A DNA stretch of 64,000 nt from LMUY01 sp965199005 (GTDB lineage: Bacteria > Pseudomonadota > Alphaproteobacteria > Acetobacterales > Acetobacteraceae). The number at the start of each line of letters is the position of its first letter. Within the stretch, counting starts at the first letter, position 1. Location: contig CBDAQK010000001.1 of assembly GCA_965199005.1 (NCBI GenBank), positions 124,001-188,000 of the forward strand. Direction: 5' to 3'. The position numbers were made by a program, and so were the translations under genes. Below, piece by piece: positions 34,087 through 42,653 of this stretch. The notes under the pieces are model-generated. The model was not told where the DNA came from. It saw only the letters and a list, made by a program, of their open reading frames with translations, and searched no databases.

Positions 34087-34949
34087 CTCATGGCTACGGC
34101 GCGATCGACATCGTGGTCAATCTGAGGACGCCGGAGGTCATCGCAGAGGGCCGCTCGCCGACCGACGAGGCGTTCGGCGAACAGGTTCGCCAGGAGGCTG
34201 GCGCCCGCCGCGGCACGTCCATACCCGACTACCTCGCCAAGATGGACCGCGCCGGGATCGAGCGGTCCCTCATGATCGCGGTGCGGTGCGGGGATTTGCG
34301 GGTGCGGGGGTCGGTCGAAATCCCCTACAGCTACGTCAGCGATATCTGCTGCGCCCATCCCGGCCGGTTTTCCGGGTTGGCCGGGATCGACCCGACCCGG
34401 GGCATGCAGGGTCTGCGGGAGTTGGAGCAGGCCGTGAAGGAGCATGGGTTCGTCGGCGCCCACTGGTATCCGCATTGGTTCGCCATGCCGCCGGACGCCG
34501 CCCAGATCTATCCCTACTACGCGAAATGCTGCGAGCTGGACATTCCCATCATGATGCAGGTGGGCCAGAACCTGATCTATTCGCGGGACCGGCGGCTGCC
34601 AAGCGTAGGCCGCCCGATCTGCCTCGACCAGGTAGCGATCGACTTTCCGGAGTTGAAGCTGATCGGTATCCATCTGGGCGTGCCCTGGTCCGACGAGATG
34701 ATCGCAATGGCCTGGAAGCACGAGAATATCTACATCGGCGGGGATGCCTATGCACCGCGCTACTGGCCCAAGGACATGGTGCATTACGCCAACACCTATG
34801 GCCGGCACAAATTCATGTTCGGGACGGATTGGCCGGTGATCGACCCGGAGGTCGCGATGCGCCAAGTGGAGGAACTGAACTTCCGTGAGGAGTCCAAACG
34901 GATGATTCTACGCGACAATGCGCTACGGCTGTTTAAGCTGCCGGGATGA
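34083..34949 (+). CDS. Amidohydrolase family 2 (ACMSD-like TIM barrel) protein lacking the HxH motif
   Basis: A 288-residue TIM-barrel protein of the amidohydrolase-2 family. Family features are HPGRFSGLAGIDPTRGMQGL, GFVGAHWYPHWF, LKLIGIHLGVPWSDEMIAMA, ENIYIGGDAYAPRYWP and KFMFGTDWPVIDPE, ending REESKRMILRDNALRLFKLP. The first strand, normally D-x-H-x-H for metal binding, reads AIDIVVNLRTPE, so both histidines are missing while the later His and Asp remain. It starts at GTG 34083, coupled to the hydrolase gene, and its own stop overlaps the ligase start. In this family enzymes decarboxylate or hydrolyse aromatic-derived acids; whether this one still binds metal is doubtful. Confidence 0.85.
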   Translation: MTHGYGAIDIVVNLRTPEVIAEGRSPTDEAFGEQVRQEAGARRGTSIPDYLAKMDRAGIERSLMIAVRCGDLRVRGSVEIPYSYVSDICCAHPGRFSGLAGIDPTRGMQGLRELEQAVKEHGFVGAHWYPHWFAMPPDAAQIYPYYAKCCELDIPIMMQVGQNLIYSRDRRLPSVGRPICLDQVAIDFPELKLIGIHLGVPWSDEMIAMAWKHENIYIGGDAYAPRYWPKDMVHYANTYGRHKFMFGTDWPVIDPEVAMRQVEELNFREESKRMILRDNALRLFKLPG

Positions 34950-36484
34950 AGACCATCCCTGGCTACCGCCCGCTGCTGGTATCGACCGGGGTGCGTGGCT
35001 CCGCATTGCGCACGCCGGACAAGGTGGCGCTGACGACGCGGGACACATCCATCACCTATACCGCCCTCGTCGAACGGCTCAACCGCATCGGGCATTTCGC
35101 CAAAATGGGGCTGGGACTGCCGCAGCAATGCCACGTGGCGCTGATGGTACCGAACAGCATCGACGCGCTGGCGCTGGTGTTGGGCCTGTCCGATGTCGGC
35201 ATCACACCCGCGGTCATCAATCTCCAGGCGACGCCCCGCGAAATCGGCTACATCTGCAACGATTCGCAGGCGCGCATCCTGTTCGTCCACCCCAGCATGG
35301 AAGCGCAGGCCCGGGCTGCCAGCCTGGCAACCGTGGAACGCATCATCGTGCTGGACGAGGCGTTCGAGGCCGCCCTGGCCGCCGCCGACCCGGCGGATCC
35401 CGACATGACCGTCGACGAGACCGACCTGTTCTCGATCCTCTACACCTCCGGCACGACGGGGGACCCGAAGGGCGTGATGCTGGCGCATCGCAGCCGCACG
35501 TACTATATGCTGCTCTCGATGGCGACCAACCAGGGGCGCTACCAGTCGCATATGCGCTCGCTGGGGGTGGCGCCGTTCGCCAATGGCGCCGGGTTCATCA
35601 ATGGGCTGGCGCCGATCTGGTTTGGCGGGTCCTGCCACATCGTGGAGAAATTCGAGGCGGAGGCAACGCTTCGCGATATTCAGGAGCACCGGATCACCAC
35701 GATCTTCCTCGTGCCGACGCATTTCCACGCCATCTTCAACCTGCCGGCCGAAACCCTGGCGAAATACGACGTCAGCAGCCTGGAGGTGATCGTCGCCGGC
35801 GCGGCCGCGCTGCCGCAGGCGACCAAGGAACGCATCGTCGCGTATTTCGGCGAAGGGCGCCTGTACGAGGGCTATGGCAGCACGGAGGCCGCCGGCGTCA
35901 CCACGCAGCTTCCGTACGACCAGTTACGCAAGCAGCAATGCGTGGGCCGGCTGGTGACGGGGGTCGAGGCTGTCATCGTCGACAATGGCGGCAAGCGGCT
36001 GCCCCCGGGTGAAATCGGCGAACTGATTTGCCGCAGCCCGATGCTGTTTCAGGGCTATTGGAACCGGCCCGAAGCAACCAGCGAGGTGTTGCGTGACGGA
36101 TGGTATTATAGCGGCGACCTCGGTTACTTCGATGCCGACGGATATTTGTATATCGTCGACCGCAAGAAGAACATGATCATCTCCGGCGGCCAGAACATCT
36201 TCCCGCGCGAGATCGAGGAGATTCTCTACCAGCACCCTGCCGTCGCCGAGGCGGCGATTGTTGGCGAGGCAGACCCCTACTGGGGTGAGGCGGTGGTGGC
36301 CTATTTGGTCGCCGTGCCCGGCCACACGATCGACCCCGCGGCGATGAAGCTCCATTGCGCCGAGCATCTGGCACGCTACAAAATCCCGAAATCGTTTCAC
36401 GTTCTGCCGGAGTTGCCAAAGAACGGCACCGGCAAGATCATGCATCGGGACTTACGGCAACGCGCAAACCAGGCAGGGCCATAG
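34946..36484 (+). CDS. Acyl-CoA synthetase (AMP-forming ligase)
   Basis: A 512-residue member of the ANL superfamily. Core motifs are all present: YTSGTTGDPKGVM (A3 loop, about residues 166-178), YEGYGSTEA (A5), YYSGDLGYFDADGYLYIVDR and NMIISGGQNIFPREIEEIL (A7-A8), and KNGTGKIMHRDLR with the catalytic lysine at residue 497. It should activate a carboxylic acid to its CoA thioester with ATP. The start ATG overlaps the previous stop. In the cluster it would activate the acid formed by the oxidase/hydrolase steps; the substrate cannot be named. Confidence 0.92.
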   Translation: MKTIPGYRPLLVSTGVRGSALRTPDKVALTTRDTSITYTALVERLNRIGHFAKMGLGLPQQCHVALMVPNSIDALALVLGLSDVGITPAVINLQATPREIGYICNDSQARILFVHPSMEAQARAASLATVERIIVLDEAFEAALAAADPADPDMTVDETDLFSILYTSGTTGDPKGVMLAHRSRTYYMLLSMATNQGRYQSHMRSLGVAPFANGAGFINGLAPIWFGGSCHIVEKFEAEATLRDIQEHRITTIFLVPTHFHAIFNLPAETLAKYDVSSLEVIVAGAAALPQATKERIVAYFGEGRLYEGYGSTEAAGVTTQLPYDQLRKQQCVGRLVTGVEAVIVDNGGKRLPPGEIGELICRSPMLFQGYWNRPEATSEVLRDGWYYSGDLGYFDADGYLYIVDRKKNMIISGGQNIFPREIEEILYQHPAVAEAAIVGEADPYWGEAVVAYLVAVPGHTIDPAAMKLHCAEHLARYKIPKSFHVLPELPKNGTGKIMHRDLRQRANQAGP

Positions 36485-36516
36485 GGCCAGGCGGACATCA
36501 GGAGGGCGGGCGTCAC

Positions 36517-37815
36517 ATGGCGGCACCAGTGGGCAAGTTACGGTGGTGGATGGTGTTCGGCCTGATCGGCCCCATCACCTTCGTCATGTCCCTCGACCGG
36601 ACGGCCATCGTGGTGGCAGCGCCGACCATCCAGCACCAATTCGGCTTCAGCTTGGTGCAGATGTCGCTGATCCTGACCAGTTTCTCCTGGACCTACGCGG
36701 CGCTGCAGGTGCCGGCTGGCTGGCTGGCGCAGCGCTTCGGGCCGCGCCGGGCCTTGGCCTGGGCCAACGTGTTGTGGTCGGTTCTGACGATTGCGACCCC
36801 GCTCGGCTTCAACATGGCTTCATTCGTCGGCATCCGAGCCCTGCTTGGCGCCGGGCAATCGGCGGACTGGCCGGCCTCCGTGATGGCGCTGCGACGCTGG
36901 TTTCCGCGGCAGGAGCGGTCGTCGGGCAATTCCGTGCTTCTCGGTGCGCTGTATCTGGGGCCGATCGCGGCGGCCCCGGTCACCACCTTGGTAATCGCCA
37001 GTGTCGGTTGGCAATGGGCGTTCTATGCGTTCGGCCTGCTGGGCGTGGTGCTGGGCATCCTCTGGTGGATTTTCTTCCGCGACGATCCCACCACCCATCC
37101 GTCGATGCAGCCGGCAGAGGCAGCCTATATTGCGGCAGGGCAGGACGCTGAATCGCCAGTCGGGTCGGACGGCGCTTTCCTCCGCTGCCTTGGCTCGTTC
37201 CAGTTCTGGGCAATTGGGGTGCAGTATTTCTTCCTGGTCCTGATCCAGAGCTTCTACACCACGTGGTTGCCGACCTATCTCACCAGCGAACGCCATATGT
37301 CCTTGCGGGAAATGGGGGTCTACGCGTCGCTGCCCTGGGTGGCGCTGTTCGTGATGGTGTTCGTGGCGGGTTGGATCGCGGACCGGGTCGAACGGGCGAC
37401 CGGATCGGTTTGGAAGGCGCGGGTGCCGGCTGCCATTATCGGCTTCGTCGTCAGTGCGGCGGCCTTGATCGTGGCGTCACGGGCACCCGGCGTGGTGACG
37501 ATGATGACGCTGCTCTGCGTCTCGCTGGGCGCCATTGGCCTTGTGCAGGTGTCGATCTGGTCGGCGACTCAGGACCTTGGCCGGGGGGCCACGGGCATCG
37601 TGTCCGGCTGGGCCAATTGCTGGGGCAACGCCGCAGGCTTCGTCGGGCCGGTGGTCATGGCCTATCTGGTGGAATGGACCGGCGGGTGGACGGGCGCCCT
37701 GCTGGGAATCGCCCTTGCTGGCGGGGCGGGCGCCGTGCTTTGGCTGTTCGTACACCCGCAACGCCCCATCGCCGCCATCGAGAACACCGCCGGGCTGGCG
37801 CACGCCCGGGCGTGA
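36517..37815 (+). CDS. MFS transporter (anion:cation symporter-like)
   Basis: A 432-residue membrane protein with 12 predicted helices. The loop signature between helices 2 and 3 is GWLAQRFGPRRALAWANVLW, and the N-terminal region VMSLDRTAIVVAAPTIQ..FGFS is typical of the ACS branch that imports organic acids such as phthalate, glucarate or hydroxyphenylacetate. ATG 36517 follows CAGGAGGGCGG; earlier open codons are a shadow of the ligase gene. It is the likely uptake system for the substrate of the surrounding catabolic cluster. Confidence 0.9.
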   Translation: MAAPVGKLRWWMVFGLIGPITFVMSLDRTAIVVAAPTIQHQFGFSLVQMSLILTSFSWTYAALQVPAGWLAQRFGPRRALAWANVLWSVLTIATPLGFNMASFVGIRALLGAGQSADWPASVMALRRWFPRQERSSGNSVLLGALYLGPIAAAPVTTLVIASVGWQWAFYAFGLLGVVLGILWWIFFRDDPTTHPSMQPAEAAYIAAGQDAESPVGSDGAFLRCLGSFQFWAIGVQYFFLVLIQSFYTTWLPTYLTSERHMSLREMGVYASLPWVALFVMVFVAGWIADRVERATGSVWKARVPAAIIGFVVSAAALIVASRAPGVVTMMTLLCVSLGAIGLVQVSIWSATQDLGRGATGIVSGWANCWGNAAGFVGPVVMAYLVEWTGGWTGALLGIALAGGAGAVLWLFVHPQRPIAAIENTAGLAHARA

Positions 37816-37837
37816 CACCGTTTAAGGAGAGTCGCTG

Positions 37838-38815
37838 GTGAAAATCTGTGTCTTTGGCGGCGGGGCGATTGGCGGCTTCATCGCCGGCTATCTGGCGCGC
37901 GGCGGGTGCGATGTCTCCGTCGTCGCGCGTGGAGCACATTTGCAGGCGATCCAGGCGAATGGGCTGACGGTGGACACCACGGATGGTGACCATTTCACCG
38001 TTCCCGTGCGGGCCAGCGCCAACCCGGCGGACCTGGGCGTGCAGGATGGCGTGCTGGTGTGCGTGAAGGCCCCCGCCTTGCCGACGATCGCCGGGTTGAT
38101 CAGCCCCTTGCTGGCCGAGGACACCCCGGTCGCCTTCCTGACCAATGGGGTGCCGTGGTGGTATTTCCACGGCCATGGCGGCCCGATGGATGGGCACCGC
38201 CTGTCGTCGCTGGACCCGGACGACGTGATTTGGAAGGCGATCGGCCCGCGCCGGACCGTGGGAGGGATCGCTTGGCCCGCAAGCTCCGTCCCGGCGCCGG
38301 GCGTGATCAAGGTCATGAACCCGAAATCCCGCGCCACGATCCTGGGCAACCCCGACGGCATCACCACGCCGGGTATCCTGGCCTTGGAGCAGGCGTTTGC
38401 CATGGCTGGGCTGCCGGTTGCCGTGGACCAGCAAATCCGCGACCGGATCTGGGAAAAGCTGGCATTCAACCTCAGCGCCGGGCCGATGTGCGTGCTGACG
38501 GAGACGCCGGTGCGGATGACGCACGAGGAACCCGCCTTGATCGACGCGTCACATCGGGTCGTGGCGGAGGCGGAGGCCTTGATCAAGGCACTCGGCCGCA
38601 CGGCAAAGATCGATATGGACTTCATCCTATCGATCAACATGAAGCTGGGTCACCGCCCCAGCATCCTGCAGGATTTGATGGCACGCCGGCCCATGGAGGT
38701 GGATGCGCTGTACAACGTGCCGCTGCAATTGGCGGCGCTCACCCGCACGCCGATGCCGACATTGGAATTCCTGGCCGCGCTCATCCGGGTGCGGGTCAAG
38801 GGATTGTTTGCCTAA
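37838..38815 (+). CDS. 2-dehydropantoate 2-reductase family (PanE/ApbA-like) oxidoreductase
   Basis: A 325-residue NAD(P)-dependent reductase. The nucleotide-binding motif is at the very start (MKICVFGGGAIGGFIAGYLA), followed by FLTNGVPWWYFHG in place of the usual NGV/QNG segment and a C-terminal helical domain with IWEKLAFNLSAGPMCVLTE and PMEVDALYNVPLQLA, the ApbA_C signature region. It starts at GTG 37838 after AAGGAGAG. The location in a catabolic cluster makes true pantothenate synthesis unlikely; many paralogues reduce or oxidise other 2-keto/2-hydroxy acids. Confidence 0.88.
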   Translation: MKICVFGGGAIGGFIAGYLARGGCDVSVVARGAHLQAIQANGLTVDTTDGDHFTVPVRASANPADLGVQDGVLVCVKAPALPTIAGLISPLLAEDTPVAFLTNGVPWWYFHGHGGPMDGHRLSSLDPDDVIWKAIGPRRTVGGIAWPASSVPAPGVIKVMNPKSRATILGNPDGITTPGILALEQAFAMAGLPVAVDQQIRDRIWEKLAFNLSAGPMCVLTETPVRMTHEEPALIDASHRVVAEAEALIKALGRTAKIDMDFILSINMKLGHRPSILQDLMARRPMEVDALYNVPLQLAALTRTPMPTLEFLAALIRVRVKGLFA

Positions 38816-38841
38816 CCACAATACCAAAGGGAGCCAGACCG

Positions 38842-39663
38842 ATGGCCAATGCGACCACGCCCAAAGTCCATATGGGAACGCTGACGGGCGATGAAGGGCG
38901 CGCCATCTATGCCAAGAACCCGGTCATCCTGCTCCCCATGGGCAGCCAGGAGGACCAGGGCCCGCACGCCCCGATGGGCGATTACCTGCTCGCCGAGAAG
39001 ATCGCCGAATTGGCGGCCCTGCGCGCAACCGAGATGGGCACGCCCACGCTGGTCGCGCCGGTGATCCCGTTCGGGGGCGCGGATTACTTCGGCGCCATGA
39101 TCGGCGGCATCGCCCTGTCCGAGGCGACCCTGACGAGCGTGCTGCGCGACATGTTCAGCTCGTTGCATCGCCATAGACTGAGCCGGCTGATCGTAATCAA
39201 CGGCCATGGCGGCAATGTCGGCCCGATCCTGGTGGCGACCCGCGAGGTGCATCGGGAAACGGGCATGCTGATCCCCAGCCTGTATCTGTGGCGCATCGGC
39301 TACGGCCTGTTGCCCGGCATCGTTGGGGCCGAGAAGGCGAAGCTGGTCTCCGGCCACGGGGCTGACCCGCTGACCAGCGTGGGGCTGCACCTCTTCCCGG
39401 AGTTGCTGCGCAAGGACATGATTCCGCCGGGCTTGCCGACCAAGCACAACGCAGCGCTCGACCTGCCCTATATTTCACTGGGCGCGGCAAGCTTCGAGGG
39501 AGCGGAAATCGGCCTGCCGACGGAATACGACGAAGTTTACAACAAGGGCGTCGCCAAGGGCGATCCCAACCTCAGCTCCGCCGAAACCGGTGCGGCCCTC
39601 GTCGAGCAGTTGGTTGGCCTATGCGCCCGGTTTGCCGTGCATTTCGCGGCGAAGACGCCGTAG
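38842..39663 (+). CDS. Creatininase family protein
   Basis: A 273-residue amidohydrolase-like metalloenzyme of the creatininase/MftE family. The metal site regions are LLPMGSQEDQGPHAPMGDYL (family norm GSxEqHGPHLPxxxD; here the first His is Gln), NGHGGNVGPIL and SGHGADPLTSVGLHLFPE (family norm HAGExETS; Glu replaced by Asp). ATG 38842 follows AAAGGGAG. Relatives open cyclic amides (creatinine, formamides) or process peptides. It closes the seven-gene cluster and suggests that a lactam, cyclic amide or ester is among the intermediates, although the altered ligands leave doubt about the metal content. Confidence 0.88.
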   Translation: MANATTPKVHMGTLTGDEGRAIYAKNPVILLPMGSQEDQGPHAPMGDYLLAEKIAELAALRATEMGTPTLVAPVIPFGGADYFGAMIGGIALSEATLTSVLRDMFSSLHRHRLSRLIVINGHGGNVGPILVATREVHRETGMLIPSLYLWRIGYGLLPGIVGAEKAKLVSGHGADPLTSVGLHLFPELLRKDMIPPGLPTKHNAALDLPYISLGAASFEGAEIGLPTEYDEVYNKGVAKGDPNLSSAETGAALVEQLVGLCARFAVHFAAKTP

Positions 39664-39701
39664 CCATAGGCGGCGGAGGGCAATGCCTCCGCCGCCCGGC
39701 A

Positions 39702-40262
39702 TCAATGGCGGTCGTTGTTGTTGATACGGCGGTCGCCACTCAGCCAGCGGCGCAGTTCACTATGGGCGTCCTTACGGCGCATGGCCGCGATGGCCTCGGC
39801 GTCCGGCGCATCGACCGTGAATTCCAGCTTCATATCGTCTGGCGTCTTCAGGTAGATCGACGTGCAATAGCCATGGTCTATGACGCGGTAGCCCACCCCG
39901 GCGTGGTCCAAACGCCCCTTCACCTCATCGAACGTCGCCTGGCTCACCTTGAACGCGGTGTGCAGCGAGCCACCGACTTCCTGCACGACCGCCTTGTTCT
40001 TCTCGTAAGCCTCGTCATCCGCAAACTGGAAGAAGGCGAGCGCCCCGCCATCCGCCAACTCGTAGAAGGTGTGGCAATAATCCACCTCCCGGCCGACCTC
40101 GGCGCGAAACACCCGCTCACACCACGTCGCAGATAACGGGATCCCCAGCACATCCTCGATGAACTGGCGGTTGCGCTCCTGGTCCTTCACGCAAAATGCC
40201 TGGTGATGCAGCCGCTGGGGCAGTTCGGCTAGCTGCGTCGTGGTCTTCATATTTGTGTCCAT
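39702..40262 (-). CDS. VOC family (glyoxalase/bleomycin resistance/dioxygenase fold) protein
   Basis: A 186-residue VOC protein. Probable metal ligands are the histidines in LHHQAFCVKDQERNRQFIED and EVDYCHTFYELADGGALAFF and the glutamate in MKLEFTVDAPD, in the order expected for a metal-dependent VOC enzyme. The start at 40262 follows AAGGGAGATCCGACA, making the first ATG the likely one. It converges with the catabolic cluster and stands upstream of a binding-protein remnant. Its length is longer than glyoxalase I; a dioxygenase- or isomerase-like role is possible but not assigned. Confidence 0.85.
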   Translation of the reverse strand: MDTNMKTTTQLAELPQRLHHQAFCVKDQERNRQFIEDVLGIPLSATWCERVFRAEVGREVDYCHTFYELADGGALAFFQFADDEAYEKNKAVVQEVGGSLHTAFKVSQATFDEVKGRLDHAGVGYRVIDHGYCTSIYLKTPDDMKLEFTVDAPDAEAIAAMRRKDAHSELRRWLSGDRRINNNDRH

Positions 40263-40294
40263 TGTCGGATCTCCCTTGCTGGTTAAATTGTGGC

Positions 40295-41110
40295 TCAGCT
40301 GGCTGGGACCAGGGCGCCGTTCGAAAGCTGTGCCATCGTCAAGGTCCGGTAGTCCTGGCCGGTATGGTTGGTGGGGGTGAAGGTGACCCGACCATTCACG
40401 CCTGGCAAGTCCTTCAGCTTGTCCAGCGCATCGCGTATGCCTTGCCTGCTGCCATCGGACCCTTTGATCGCCGCCTCCGAGATCAATCCCACGTCATAGC
40501 CAAACGTGTTGAGGTAAACCGGCGTGCGGCCGAGTGCAGTTTGCAGCTCCGCGTAGAGGCGGGCCGTGTCGCCGCCGATGACCGTGCCGAATGCGCCGAA
40601 TTGGCTGGCGTCAACAGCGAGGCGAGCCGCGTGAAGCCCTTCTTGGTCGCATACTGGCACAGCACGATCATCATGTCGCGCGGCCCCGGCGACACCTTGA
40701 ACAGCCAAGGGTCAGCCGGGACGCCGGGGTCCTCGACGGCACCGCTCGACACGATCGGCACCTTGAACTCGGATGCAATCGATTTCACCGCCATGGCCGA
40801 GTTGCTGTTGACCAGCGCTTCGATCAGATGGACGTTAGGGTCGCTGGCGAGGCGGCGGAACACGTTGATGGTGTTCACCGGGTTCGTCTCGTCGTCCAAT
40901 GTTTCGAAGACGATGTTTCGGCCCGCGATCCCACGGGCCTTCACCCAGGCGAGCACCCCAGCGTTTTCGTCCGATGCTGCGGAGGCGAACGGACCCGTCA
41001 GCGAGGCGACGACGCCGATGGGGGAAGTCATCCTCCGCCGCACTCGCCGGGTTTCATAGCGGAGCGGCCAAGGCCGCCGCGCCTGCCATGATCCGACGCC
41101 TTCCGATCAT
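40295..41110 (-). pseudogene. Branched-chain amino-acid-type ABC substrate-binding protein (LivK-like), degraded
   Basis: Remains of a LivK/HAAT-type periplasmic receptor. The signal region (41110 onward, MIGRRRIMAGAAALAAPL) is cut by an in-frame TGA; a run of five C bases near 41021-41026 shifts the frame before PIGVVASLTGPFASAASDEN; another shift near 40630 separates MIVLCQYATKKGFTRLA from VDASQFGAFGTVIGGD. A large part of the middle also seems missing, since the sum is only about 270 codons against a usual 380-400. The C terminus (NGRVTFTPTNHTGQDYRTLT) is intact. No LivHMGF partners are present, which fits relaxed selection. Confidence 0.8.
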
Positions 41111-41258
41111 CCACCCCTCCTGCGTCTTCTTGTTGTTCAGCGCCCGAGGATCGTGCGCTTCAGCGCGCGGATCCGGGTTTCGATCGCGAATTGGCCAATT
41201 AGCGCCCGGGCAGACCAACCTCTTTGATCCACGCATCGAGGCCAGCGAACGTGTCCTT

Positions 41259-41371
41259 AGGGCTTGTTCGACATCAATCGAATTGATTGGCGGCGTCGAA
41301 CAAGCCCTAAGCCTTTGTTGTTAGCGGCAGCTTTGTCGGCGTGCCGACGCACTTATTTGCCGACGCTGCCT
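41259..41371. repeat. 113-bp repeated element, copy A (inverted relative to copy B)
   Basis: This segment reappears in reverse complement at 46644-46756 with only one visible mismatch. It contains a hairpin with 16-base perfect arms (41257-41272, TTAGGGCTTGTTCGAC, and 41295-41310) around a 22-base loop that is itself dyad-like, followed by about 60 bases ending near CCGACGCTGCC. At its right edge it meets the start of a binding-protein remnant. It looks like a miniature, transposase-free mobile element or an insertion-sequence end. Confidence 0.75.
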
Positions 41372-41510
41372 TGGTCGGCGACGCGAAGGTGCCGGTGACG
41401 GATGCCACGACCCCGACCTTGAAGTCGGTGTCTGCCGCGCGCGCGGCATGGCGCATGAGAGCCAAGGCGGGCACAGTCAGGGCGAACCGCGTTACATCGC
41501 GTCGGCGCAT
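41372..41510 (-). pseudogene. N-terminal fragment of a second LivK-like binding protein
   Basis: From ATG 41510 the frame encodes MRRRDVTRFALTVPALALMR, a signal peptide ending ARAAD, then FKVGVVASVTGTFASPTKAA, the start of a LivK-type binding protein. The coding sequence stops making sense where the 113-bp repeat begins, after about 45 codons; the rest of the gene is missing. It differs in sequence from the remnant at 40295-41110, so it is a separate gene and not its detached start. Confidence 0.72.
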
Positions 41511-41577
41511 CGCTCATCTCCCTATTCCGCGGCCCCTGGTTTGTCCGGAGCCGTTCTCTGCCGCAAAGCTCACGTCG

Positions 41578-41595
41578 TCGAAAGTCGATTTTGCA
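41578..41595. promoter_or_regulatory. A/T-rich dyad site, copy 1 (possible GntR operator)
   Basis: TCGAAAGTCGATTTTGCA matches TCGAAAATTGATTTTACA at 43977-43994 in 15 of 18 positions. It lies upstream of the truncated binding-protein gene (minus strand) and about 125 bases before the GntR gene (plus strand). A related stretch TCGAAAATCGAAAACC is near 41670, closer to the GntR start. In GC-rich DNA these A/T clusters stand out; control by the neighbouring GntR protein is inference. Confidence 0.4.
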
Positions 41596-41720
41596 GTGTC
41601 CCCGATCCGGGTCAAGCACTGGCTGGGCGGCGTGAGAGTGTCACCCCGGGATTACCGTGCTGGCCAAAAGTCGAAAATCGAAAACCGGAGGGAGATTGAC
41701 GAAGTGTCCCGCCCGGACCG

Positions 41721-42464
41721 ATGCTAGGTGGCATGACCATTCTCGACAGCGCGACCAGCCTTGCCGAGCCCGCGCGCGATGAGTTGGGGATGGGTGCGCG
41801 CACCCTCGCCTCAGCGATCTACGCCCGGCTGCGCGCCGATATCCTCGCAGGACGCTGCCGCCCCTCCGAACGGCTGCTGATTGCGCCCCTGGGCCGCCGC
41901 TTCAACGTCAGCCTCGCCTCGGTTCGCGAAGCATTGTCCCGGCTGGTCGCCGACGGGTTGGTGGTGGCCGAGGATCAGCGCGGCTTTCGCGTCAGCCCCC
42001 TCTCCTTGGGCGATTTGATGGACGTCACGCAGACACGCGTCGAGCTGGAGAGCCTCGCCCTCCGGCGTTCGATCAAACATGGCGGGGCAGACTGGCAAAA
42101 GGCGCTGGGACTGGCCTGGCACAATCTACAAGCCGTCCCGCACACCTCGCCAGACGACCGGCTGCGTCATGGCGAGGCATGGTCGACGATGCATGGACGG
42201 TTCCATCGTGCGCTGATCGCAGCCTGCGGGCTGGAATGGCTGCTCCGTTTTCGCTCCATCCTCTACGAACAGAGCGAACGGTACCGGCGGCTCGGTCTGA
42301 TGGTGAGTGCGCAAACGCGGGACGTGACGGGCGAACATCGCCGGATCTACCAGGCAACGATGGATCGCGACGCCAAGACAGCCACCGCAGAGTTGGCGCG
42401 GCATTTCAACCGGACGGCGGAGGTGATCACCCAGGCCTATGAGCACGGCCTGGCTGAGGGTTAA
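41721..42464 (+). CDS. GntR family transcriptional regulator (FadR/FCD subfamily)
   Basis: A 247-residue regulator (or 243 from ATG 41733, which has AGGTGG very close in front). The winged helix spans about residues 28-90: ASAIYARLRADILAGRCRPS, LGRRFNVSLASVREALSRLV and DGLVVAEDQRGFRVSPLS. The C-terminal helical FCD domain has ELESLALRRSIKHGG, MHGRFHRALIAACG and MDRDAKTATAELARHFNRTA, whose acidic/His residues usually bind a metal and a carboxylate ligand. Surrounded by remnants and by a fumarylacetoacetase-family gene, it may control an aromatic-acid pathway of which only parts survive. Confidence 0.9.
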   Translation: MLGGMTILDSATSLAEPARDELGMGARTLASAIYARLRADILAGRCRPSERLLIAPLGRRFNVSLASVREALSRLVADGLVVAEDQRGFRVSPLSLGDLMDVTQTRVELESLALRRSIKHGGADWQKALGLAWHNLQAVPHTSPDDRLRHGEAWSTMHGRFHRALIAACGLEWLLRFRSILYEQSERYRRLGLMVSAQTRDVTGEHRRIYQATMDRDAKTATAELARHFNRTAEVITQAYEHGLAEG

Positions 42465-42548
42465 CCTAAAACAGCGTGTCCACGAAAGGATTCCTATGCC
42501 ACCGTCGTAAGATGGATAAGCGAAGCGTCGTCCGTCACGACACACAGT

Positions 42549-42619
42549 CGTAGGGGTGGGCTTTAGCCCATCGCGGTTTCGCAGGGCGCCTCGAAGGGTG
42601 GGCTTAAGCTCACCCTACG
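42549..42619. repeat. REP-like inverted repeat
   Basis: Arms CGTAGGGGTGGGCTTTAGCC (from 42549) and the reverse complement of the segment 42599-42619 match over about 21 bases with few mismatches, enclosing a ~28-base loop. Each arm also has its own small dyad (GGGCTTTAGCCC). It belongs to the same loose family as 3479-3500 and 8374-8443. It lies in the gene-free stretch 42465-42653 after the GntR gene. Confidence 0.55.
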
Positions 42620-42653
42620 AAGGAAATGCGTTCGGCGGCGGTAGGAGTCGTTA

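Noticed and set aside
38059..38841. Upstream extension of the creatininase-family frame through the PanE-like gene
   Set aside because: Real family sequence starts at ATG 38842, with AAAGGGAG in front; the extension is the shadow of the PanE-like gene.
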